DNA from: Spirochaetales bacterium
Lineage (GTDB): Bacteria > Spirochaetota > Spirochaetia > DSM-27196 > Salinispiraceae
Assembly (NCBI GenBank): GCA_009991955.1
Contig: JAACWS010000032.1
Coordinates: forward strand, 1-32,696
Direction of reading: 5' to 3'
Length of the DNA: 32,696 nucleotides
The notes under the pieces are model-generated. The model was given only the letters and a program-made list of their open reading frames with translations, was not told the origin of the DNA and made no database searches. This document shows positions 23,974 through 30,559 of the stretch, one piece after another (the first letter of the stretch is position 1; each line of letters starts with the position of its first letter). The translations under genes and the position numbers were made by a program.

Positions 23974-24639
23974 TTAAAACTCACCTATTTTCCAAGCCTC
24001 TTGGTCGTACACTAGCTGATAGAGAGTGACTCGAGATTCGCCAACTATCATTAGAGCTTCAACTTTCCTGTCGGTAATAAAAATAAGTTCATCGAGTCGA
24101 AGATTAGCGCGACTGGGCACTACGACCGATAAGAAGTAGTCCTCGAGAGTTTCTACAACAATTCCCCGATTCTTTAGAATCGGACTTTCGCTTATCCCGG
24201 CGAGATACGACGAGTTACTTAGCTTCAGTCGATGTTCAGCGGTGAGGTATTTAATCCAGGAGTCAAAGTCTCGCTGACGAATAATACCATTGAGCTCAGT
24301 TATTATTTGCTCGACCTGGGAGAAAGTAGTTTCGTATTCGGTTTCGGTTGGGATATAGGGTTCTGGCACCGCTTCTGGCACCGCTTCTGGCACCGCTTCT
24401 GGCACCGCTTCTGGTTCCGCTTCTGGCACCGCTTCTGGCACCGCTTCTGGCACCGCTTCTGGTTCCACTTCTGGTTCCTCTTCTGTCTTCGTTTCTGGCT
24501 CTTGGATCGGCACGGGAACGATTTGAGGAGGATTAATCTGGGGTTCTGGGTGGGAAGACGGTAGTTCAGTAGTTGCACAACCCAAGAAAATCATCAAAGA
24601 AACGAGACCAAGAAAGGCTATCTTTTGAGTTGTATTCAT
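23974..24639 (-). CDS. lipoprotein with Pro/Glu/Val repeat linker
   Basis: This 221-residue lipoprotein has lipobox FLGC with Cys21. Residues about 45-95 are a low-complexity linker of EAVP/EAEP units encoded by 12-base tandem repeats. The C-terminal domain (about 100-221) is globular (VEQIITELNGIIRQRDFDSW, then TAEHRLKLSNSSYL) with no family I recognise. The linker would hold the domain away from the membrane. The ATG has no ribosome binding site; a perfect TTGACA lies upstream with the -10-like hexamer six bases from the ATG. It is the first gene of the four-gene envelope cluster. Confidence 0.85.
   Translation of the reverse strand: MNTTQKIAFLGLVSLMIFLGCATTELPSSHPEPQINPPQIVPVPIQEPETKTEEEPEVEPEAVPEAVPEAVPEAEPEAVPEAVPEAVPEAVPEPYIPTETEYETTFSQVEQIITELNGIIRQRDFDSWIKYLTAEHRLKLSNSSYLAGISESPILKNRGIVVETLEDYFLSVVVPSRANLRLDELIFITDRKVEALMIVGESRVTLYQLVYDQEAWKIGEF
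24361..24504 (+). repeat. 12-base tandem repeat array
   Basis: Unit TTCTGGCACCGC occurs four times, then one TTCTGGTTCCGC, three more perfect units, and four increasingly diverged units to 24504. It is read on the minus strand as Glu-Ala-Val-Pro. The unit length is a multiple of three, so gain or loss of copies would not shift the frame. Confidence 0.95.
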
Positions 24640-24645
24640 AGGAAA

Positions 24646-24674
24646 ACAGTAGTCCTTGTAGAATGACTTGTCAA
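24646..24674 (-). promoter_or_regulatory. candidate leaderless promoter for the repeat lipoprotein gene
   Basis: A perfect TTGACA (24669-24674), a 17-base spacer, TACTGT (24646-24651), six bases, then ATG at 24639, on the minus strand. The -10 is weak (three of six), but the -35 and the spacing are exact. Confidence 0.45.
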
Positions 24675-24698
24675 ACCATTTTCTTCTCTACCGATGCA

Positions 24699-24707
24699 TG
24701 GTATAAA
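24699..24707 (+). promoter_or_regulatory. extended -10 promoter for the gene at 24733
   Basis: TGGTATAAA, an extended -10 (TGn then TATAAA), lies 25 bases before the ATG at 24733. No clear -35 is seen at 17 bases, which is common for extended -10 promoters. The ribosome binding site GGAGGTG follows at 24724-24730. Confidence 0.45.
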
Positions 24708-24732
24708 TGAAAAGCTTAGAACTGGAGGTGAC

Positions 24733-26793
24733 ATGGCTATAGAGCAAGAGGTTCTCAAACTTCTTGGAAGTTTTCTCAAAAGGAATAACCAAGCTCAGGT
24801 AACCTACAGTACATTTTTAGGATTTCTCGAACGATATTTCCAGCAAAACGAAAATGTAAGTGACGAGCTAAATCCCCTTCGGACCGATCCCCATCAAACC
24901 CTCTCGAATATACTTCGGACCCTCGAGAAAACGAAAGACGTCATATTGCTTAGGTCGAGCGAGACCCCACTAACAGTGGTTTTTCCCCATTTTTACTTCG
25001 AAGAAATTGAAAAACTCTACATCGAAGCTTCTCAGCAAATGGCGGCAACGCTGCCAGCAGAAAACCAACTCTCTTACACGATTCCCGAGTACCTTATTCA
25101 AGCTATCGACATAAAAACTGAGTTTGTCAGCTGGCTTACAAAATCTCTTAATCCCCAAATAGCATCAGAAAGCCCAGAGGAACCGACACCAAGTTCCGAT
25201 AAACCAATATTGCGGTTACTTTTTCCCGAAGGACTCCCCAGCCTCCTGGCGACCCGAGAGTCATTAAAAGAAAAACTCGTAGTAGCCAGCGTGCAAAAAC
25301 TTAGACACTATCTCATTAATCCGAAGAATATGGCTTATATAAAACAGAAGCTCGCACCGGTGTTCCGGGGTCGAGAAATCCCCCTGAAGGATGTTCTCCA
25401 ACAAATACTCACCAGTCCGGAACAATGTGCAAAGGGAATTCTCAACGCCACCGATTTCTTGTTTCAGTTTTGGACCCATCTATCGACGAACATCATAAAA
25501 GAGTTTGCCGACAAACAAGATAAGCTCATCGACGAGCAGAACTACTGTCAAGCGGCGTACCTCCTGGGGTATTACAGTGTGTATTGCAAGGGTATTGAAC
25601 AGCGAAAAAAAGATTCCGAAAGTGGACTCAAAGCATTCCTTTTGGCTCTAAAGAAGCCCCCTTACGCGTTTTCGATGAAAGAGATGTATACCTTTACCGA
25701 TGAAAAGGGCGTTCCACTGTTACAGAAGTTCACTCGAGAACAGCTCCATACCTTCATTGCGGAAAACATGCGAAGTAAGGATGGAACTCGCCTGCCTACC
25801 CTGTTTCGATCAATTTTACCCGGAGATAAAGAGGTTTTTATCGTCTACGAAACCCTTCCTCTCATTGTCGCTTCTCAACTCCCCAAAGCACAGAAAGAAT
25901 TCCGAGATTTCTATCTTTACTCATGGCAGTCAGCCTTTATCGAGGGCCGAACTCTCTCTACAATTGAATCGGAGAAAAAATTTGCTCTCCATGTGGAAAG
26001 CCGACTACGGGAACGGTATCCCCTTCTATTTTCGATTTTAAAATTTGACACCCTCTACTTGGTCAGTCAAGAAGCAAATACAAAGGCGGAAATTCGCCAG
26101 GCCCTAGTTGGGTTGCTGGTCCTGAAGGATCAAGTTATAAAACCCTATACCGACATTCTAAACCTCAACCACGGCCGTTTACTAGCGGACACCAAAATCC
26201 TCCTACCTTTCTGGATTGTTATTCCAGTGTTGAAGGATGTAGTCCAATTTTTCCGAAAGCTATTTTTGGGTAAAGATTTTATCAATGCGAGTTCCAGTGG
26301 ATTTGACCACGAGGGGCAGGAAGAGGGTTCATATCAACGGGGAACTTCCCGTACCCTCAGCACCCAAGAGGAAAGTACCCAAAAACGTCTGGGAAAAACT
26401 AAGACCAGCGACGAGGTCGATCCATCTTTGGGTTCAAAAACCCAAAGTTCTCGAGCACAAAAGGCTGCGTTCAAAGAACAGGTTGAAAAGATTGCAAAGC
26501 AGTTCACCCTTCCAGGAAAGTCACTCGATCAGTCCATGTCGGCCGTTCTTGCCCGCTGGAACCTAATAATAGATCCAACGGCAAAAAAGAATTTGACCGA
26601 GGACGTGAATAGTATGTGTAGGGATTTTCTCCGGGGCCTAAAAATCAGTTATCGTAAAGCTCCACCGACCCCGGGGACCCTCAAAGAAATGGCCGGAAGG
26701 CTTGCGGAGAATGAAGCATTCCAGAGAATTAGGGATAAAGAAGCACTACGCACCTATATTGAGCTGTATTTTCTCAAAGTATTATCGAAGTAG
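24733..26793 (+). CDS. large protein of unknown function
   Basis: This 686-residue protein matches no family I can name. It is mostly helical, with no signal peptide. The N-terminal 80 residues look like a small helical domain (TYSTFLGFLERYF). A low-complexity Ser/Glu/Gln linker (about 520-570, with STQEESTQKR) separates the main body from a C-terminal helical domain of about 110 residues. A hydrophobic stretch (LLPFWIVIPVLKDVVQFF) near 495 might contact the membrane. ATG 24733 with GGAGGTG is chosen over 24694, which lies upstream of the promoter. It ends 22 bases before the convergent exonuclease gene. Confidence 0.85.
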   Translation: MAIEQEVLKLLGSFLKRNNQAQVTYSTFLGFLERYFQQNENVSDELNPLRTDPHQTLSNILRTLEKTKDVILLRSSETPLTVVFPHFYFEEIEKLYIEASQQMAATLPAENQLSYTIPEYLIQAIDIKTEFVSWLTKSLNPQIASESPEEPTPSSDKPILRLLFPEGLPSLLATRESLKEKLVVASVQKLRHYLINPKNMAYIKQKLAPVFRGREIPLKDVLQQILTSPEQCAKGILNATDFLFQFWTHLSTNIIKEFADKQDKLIDEQNYCQAAYLLGYYSVYCKGIEQRKKDSESGLKAFLLALKKPPYAFSMKEMYTFTDEKGVPLLQKFTREQLHTFIAENMRSKDGTRLPTLFRSILPGDKEVFIVYETLPLIVASQLPKAQKEFRDFYLYSWQSAFIEGRTLSTIESEKKFALHVESRLRERYPLLFSILKFDTLYLVSQEANTKAEIRQALVGLLVLKDQVIKPYTDILNLNHGRLLADTKILLPFWIVIPVLKDVVQFFRKLFLGKDFINASSSGFDHEGQEEGSYQRGTSRTLSTQEESTQKRLGKTKTSDEVDPSLGSKTQSSRAQKAAFKEQVEKIAKQFTLPGKSLDQSMSAVLARWNLIIDPTAKKNLTEDVNSMCRDFLRGLKISYRKAPPTPGTLKEMAGRLAENEAFQRIRDKEALRTYIELYFLKVLSK

Positions 26794-26815
26794 ACGGATC
26801 CTTTAAAGGGACAAC

Positions 26816-27382
26816 TTAGGTAAGCACTTCCGAGAGTTGAATATTCCCCATGAAACTCAAGGTCTGGGCACAGGACAAAAATAGTCTCATACACATATGG
26901 GCATCGTCTAATGCCCGATGGGCTTGGTTAGGCGGAAAAGCGAGAAAATGTGCCAGATTCTGAAGGCTATAGCTTTTTTGGCCCGGATAGGCTTTTTTTG
27001 CCAATTGCTGGGTATCTATTACAAAGTTACTAATTTCGGACGCCGAAAGCTTTCCAATCGCTGCCCGGAGGAACCCTAGATCAAAGCCCGCGTTATGGGC
27101 AATGAGAACAGTCTCTTGAATAAATTCGAGGAACTGGGGGAGAACATCGGAGAGAGTTGGTTGACCGACGAGCATGGTATCGGTAATACCGCTAATCTTG
27201 CTCGCTTCGTCAGGTATTGGGCGTTTTGGATCCACGAAGGTTCGAAATTCTGCCAGGACCTGACCGTTTCGAAATTTTACCGCACCAAATTCAACAATGT
27301 CATCTTGATGGGGATATAAACCCGTTGTCTCAAAGTCGAAAGCTACAAAGTCGACTTCATGAACTGAAGTAGTTTTTTCCAT
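26816..27382 (-). CDS. DnaQ-like 3'-5' exonuclease
   Basis: This 188-residue protein is the DEDDh exonuclease domain alone. The three Exo motifs are intact: DFETTG (Asp16, Glu18), HNAGFDLGFL and HRALDDAH. It removes nucleotides from 3' ends using two metal ions. It may be the epsilon proofreading subunit of DNA polymerase III or a relative such as a stand-alone exonuclease; the protein is shorter than E. coli DnaQ (243) and lacks its C-terminal polymerase-binding tail. No ribosome binding site is clear; TTTACA (16-base spacer) TTAAAT lies ten bases before the ATG. Confidence 0.92.
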   Translation of the reverse strand: MEKTTSVHEVDFVAFDFETTGLYPHQDDIVEFGAVKFRNGQVLAEFRTFVDPKRPIPDEASKISGITDTMLVGQPTLSDVLPQFLEFIQETVLIAHNAGFDLGFLRAAIGKLSASEISNFVIDTQQLAKKAYPGQKSYSLQNLAHFLAFPPNQAHRALDDAHMCMRLFLSCAQTLSFMGNIQLSEVLT

Positions 27383-27447
27383 AGGCTTTGGTATTTAACA
27401 GATTTGGCACTTCCTGTAAAGTTAACCTCCTTAGAGGTACCCGTTCT

Positions 27448-27744
27448 ATGAAAACCATGATGCCCCTGCTGAAAGAATATGGTCTGGAAATTGATGACGT
27501 TCGATGGTTTCGTTCGGTTCAAATCGCCGAAGAACTACTAGCGAAACAGACAACTCCACGTTTACTCATCGAAGACATCTGGTCCGGCCGACTTGGCGAT
27601 ACACTCTATCGATTTGAAGAAAAGACTGTAGAAACTCTCGAAGACGATTGGCGAGGAGGAAAGATAGATGAAGCGAAAATTCGGGAGTTCTTGTATCTCG
27701 TAAGAAAAGCAAAAAGAAACCGGTGGATTTCTCCGGCTTCTTAA
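27448..27744 (+). CDS. small protein of unknown function
   Basis: This 98-residue basic, soluble protein reads well as coding but matches no family I know. Features are a Trp-rich core (VRWFRSVQIAEELL, then DIWSGRLGDTLYRF, then DDWRGGKIDEAKIREF) and a basic C-terminus. The frame is open to 27388, but ATG 27448 with AGAGG ten bases upstream is preferred. It is divergent from the exonuclease gene and convergent with the mutase gene, with 23 bases between stops. Confidence 0.65.
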   Translation: MKTMMPLLKEYGLEIDDVRWFRSVQIAEELLAKQTTPRLLIEDIWSGRLGDTLYRFEEKTVETLEDDWRGGKIDEAKIREFLYLVRKAKRNRWISPAS

Positions 27745-27767
27745 GGCTTGGTTCGTTCTTACAATAC

Positions 27768-29534
27768 CTACTCTACCCGCGCAATTTGGGCGGCAATAAA
27801 GCTACGAATACCCTCAATCTTTTTGCCTACTCTCGCCTTGGCTTCGGAAATTCCTATTCCTTCGGCTTCAGCTACCGAGGCGTAGAACTTGATCTTCGGT
27901 TCGGTACCCGATGGCCGTCCACTAATGATACTCCCATCAACCAAGATCCATTGTAGTACGTTACTGGAGGGTAGGTCGATATTTTTCTTCTTCTCGCCAA
28001 TTTCAGGATAATAGGTAGTTCCATCCTCTATATCCCGTATTTCTTTGACGAGGATACCCGCTATCTCTTTCGCCGGATTGTTTCGAAGAATATCCATGAG
28101 TCTACCCATGGTCTGGGTTCCCGATGAACCCTCGAAATACTTTGAGACCAAAGTCTCTTCGTAGTATCCATAGTGCTCGTAAATTTGATTAAGACGATCC
28201 AAAAGAGAAAGTCCTTGACTTTTGTAGTAGAGGGTCATTTCGATGGTTTCTATAGTTGCGGTAATTGAATCTTTGTCCCGTACCTCGTCTCCGATCATAA
28301 AGCCATAACTTTCCTCACAACCAAAGATAAATTTTGGTGTACCTGCGGCTTCAAACTCACGGATTTTTCCCGCAATCCACTTAAAACCCGTAAGGGTTTC
28401 ATAGACTTTGGCACCGTATGCGGCAGCAATGCGTCGCTGCAAGTTAGTTGTTACAACGGTGTTCACAAAAGCACTGTCGGGTGGAAGCGTTCCCATCTCC
28501 TTCCTTGCGCCAAAAAGGTAATCGACCAACAACACCCCGTGTTGATTCCCACTGAGAAGAACAAATTCGTTTCCTTGTCTCACCGCAAGCCCTACCCGGT
28601 CGGCATCAGGATCGGTTCCAATGACCAAATCGGCACCTTCTTTTTTTGCCAAATCGATTGCCATTTTGAGGGCCGAAGCTTCTTCAGGGTTAGGAAACTC
28701 TACTGTTGGGAAGTTTCCATCGGGTTCCCGCTGCTCGGGGACCGTAATGACCGGAACGTCAAACTTCTTGAGTGTTCGTTCAATGAGGTAGGCTCCGGTT
28801 CCGTGGAGGGGCGTAAATACGATCTTCATTTCTTTTCCGTATTGTATAAGAACCTCTGGCCGAATTACCTGTCGCTCGACCATTTCAAGGTAAGCAACAT
28901 CGACTTCTTCATCGATTAATTGGATTAGTCCCTTATTAACCGCCTCATCGTAATCCATAGAAAGAAAATCCCCCCGAACCTTTCCAACGTATTCGATGAT
29001 TCCCTTATCGTGAGGCGTGACAATCTGGGAACCGTCGGACCAATAAACCTTAAAGCCGTTGTATTGTTTAGGATTATGACTAGCTGTACAGACAGCACCA
29101 CTGGTTGTTCCAAAGTAGCGAATTGCAAAAGAAAGTTCCGGGGTTGGTCGCAAAGAAGTAAAAAGATACACTCGTATATTGTGGGCTGCCATCACCTGAG
29201 CAGCAACCTTTGCAAAAAGTGCAGAGTTATTTCGGGAATCGTAGGCCAAAGCAAAGGACTTCTCTCCTTTTTTATCGAGTACTCCATTTTTCTCGATGTA
29301 CCGGGCAAGTCCTTCAGAAGCTCGCTGGATCATGAGGGTATTCATCCGATTATATCCCCCACCCATAATTCCTCGAATACCGCCGGTACCAAAGCTCAGA
29401 TCGGTATAAAATCGTTCGTTGAGTTCTTCGAGGTCGTTCCGTGAGAGCAATTGTTCAACCTCGGTCCGGAATTGCCCATTTGTTTCTTGGGAAATATACT
29501 CTTTTGCCCGTTCAATGAGTTGTTCAGTGTTCAT
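27768..29534 (-). CDS. phosphohexomutase (phosphoglucomutase/phosphomannomutase family)
   Basis: This 588-residue alpha-D-phosphohexomutase interconverts hexose 1- and 6-phosphates, probably glucose. All four active-site loops are present: the phosphoserine loop TASHNP, the metal loop GTDPDADRVG, the sugar loop GCEESYGF and the phosphate loop GRPSGTEPKIK. Length matches the PgcA/PGM2-like branch rather than the 450-residue AlgC type. ATG 29534 has GGAGGA and follows a clear promoter; an upstream in-frame start at 29585 would lie within that promoter. It feeds glycogen, sugar-nucleotide and cell-wall precursor routes; no partner genes are nearby. Confidence 0.95.
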   Translation of the reverse strand: MNTEQLIERAKEYISQETNGQFRTEVEQLLSRNDLEELNERFYTDLSFGTGGIRGIMGGGYNRMNTLMIQRASEGLARYIEKNGVLDKKGEKSFALAYDSRNNSALFAKVAAQVMAAHNIRVYLFTSLRPTPELSFAIRYFGTTSGAVCTASHNPKQYNGFKVYWSDGSQIVTPHDKGIIEYVGKVRGDFLSMDYDEAVNKGLIQLIDEEVDVAYLEMVERQVIRPEVLIQYGKEMKIVFTPLHGTGAYLIERTLKKFDVPVITVPEQREPDGNFPTVEFPNPEEASALKMAIDLAKKEGADLVIGTDPDADRVGLAVRQGNEFVLLSGNQHGVLLVDYLFGARKEMGTLPPDSAFVNTVVTTNLQRRIAAAYGAKVYETLTGFKWIAGKIREFEAAGTPKFIFGCEESYGFMIGDEVRDKDSITATIETIEMTLYYKSQGLSLLDRLNQIYEHYGYYEETLVSKYFEGSSGTQTMGRLMDILRNNPAKEIAGILVKEIRDIEDGTTYYPEIGEKKKNIDLPSSNVLQWILVDGSIISGRPSGTEPKIKFYASVAEAEGIGISEAKARVGKKIEGIRSFIAAQIARVE

Positions 29535-29555
29535 AACTCCTCCAGTGTTTATGGT

Positions 29556-29585
29556 ATCATAGGCGGGGGCCTTTCGCCTCGTCAA
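29556..29585 (-). promoter_or_regulatory. promoter of the phosphohexomutase gene
   Basis: TTGACG (29580-29585), an 18-base spacer and TATGAT (29556-29561), each five of six to consensus. The leader is about 15 bases and carries GGAGGA before the ATG at 29534. Confidence 0.65.
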
Positions 29586-29644
29586 TCATTTTGTCGGTGT
29601 TTGTCCGTTGATTTTTCCCCGGTGCCTCGTTAAGGTGGGCTTCG

Positions 29645-30559
29645 GTGGCAAAAAAGAAAAAACTTTCCTCTCGAGATAATTTTCATTCTTACTACTCCCT
29701 TCTTTATCCTGAGCGATGGGAATCCCTCGTCCAAGGGATGAAAATGGGTAAATCTTACCTAGGTTTACAACCCGTAGCTTTAGAGGCCCAGGCCTATTAC
29801 CTGGACAGGGCCTCCGCTCTTGCGGCTCTGGCATTAGAAGTGTCGCCGGGCCACCAAGTACTCGATATGTGTGGCGCACCGGGGGGAAAAAGCCTCGTTA
29901 TTTTGCGAAAACTTTTTCCTAGCTGGTATACCGACGGGGAATATCAACAGGTAGCGAATTTGGAAACGATTTTGGGAATCGTTGCAGAAAATGAAGATTG
30001 CCCCGACAACGATGGCAGAAAGGCCCTCGAAAAGCAAGGATCGCTTACTTCCAACGAAAAATCCGCAACCCGAAGACAAAGGCTCAAAGGAAACATTTTG
30101 GCCCACAGTCCCCAGGACATTGGTTTGGCTCATATCCAGGTGACCCCCTACGATGCAGCAAAGTTCGGACTGCATCAACCGAATACCTACGACCGGGTTC
30201 TTGCCGACGTACCCTGCTCCAGCGAAGCCCACGTCCTTGAAGATCCAAAATATCTCAATCAGTGGTCGCCGGCACGGACTAAACACCTGAGCATCCAGGC
30301 CGGCAGCATTGGGCTGTCGGGCTTCGATGCCCTCAAGCCCGGCGGGAGAATGGTATATTCGACCTGCTCCCTTTCTCCCCTGGAAAATCAGGAAGTAGCA
30401 AAAAAAATCCTCCATAAACGACCCCAAGCCAGCGAAATTCGACTCACCGATGTACCCGATTTCCTAGAAGTCTTGGATCCCGGGTACGCCTTATTTCCCG
30501 ATAAGGCCGAGGGTCTAGGGCCAATGTACTTTTTTATCCTTACAAAGCAGGCTCCTTAA
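29645..30559 (+). CDS. RNA 5-methylcytosine methyltransferase, RsmB/RsmF/NSUN family
   Basis: This 304-residue AdoMet-dependent enzyme methylates cytosine C5 in RNA. The AdoMet loop LDMCGAPGGKS (near 74-84), the catalytic Cys loop DVPCSSE and the release Cys in YSTCSLSPLENQ are all present. Between the AdoMet loop and the SNEKSATRRQRL segment there is an extra stretch of roughly 40 residues, Asp/Glu/Asn-rich (ENEDCPDNDG). No N-terminal PUA or NusB-like domain is present, so target RNA is uncertain. Start is GTG at 29645 with AAGGTGG upstream. Its stop and the helicase start share one base (TAATG). Confidence 0.93.
   Translation: MAKKKKLSSRDNFHSYYSLLYPERWESLVQGMKMGKSYLGLQPVALEAQAYYLDRASALAALALEVSPGHQVLDMCGAPGGKSLVILRKLFPSWYTDGEYQQVANLETILGIVAENEDCPDNDGRKALEKQGSLTSNEKSATRRQRLKGNILAHSPQDIGLAHIQVTPYDAAKFGLHQPNTYDRVLADVPCSSEAHVLEDPKYLNQWSPARTKHLSIQAGSIGLSGFDALKPGGRMVYSTCSLSPLENQEVAKKILHKRPQASEIRLTDVPDFLEVLDPGYALFPDKAEGLGPMYFFILTKQAP

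Noticed and set aside
24361-24504. Repeat array considered as CRISPR
   Set aside because: Units are 12 bases and contiguous, without spacers, and lie inside a coding region.
24232-24564. Plus-strand open frames rich in Phe-Trp-His-Arg or Leu-Ala-Pro repeats
   Set aside because: They are shadows of the 12-base tandem repeat, which keeps other frames open; the minus-strand lipoprotein has a lipobox and normal coding outside the repeat.
26794-26815. Palindrome CCTTTAAAGG between the convergent genes at 26793 and 26816, considered as a terminator
   Set aside because: Ten bases with no loop and no T-run cannot form an intrinsic terminator.
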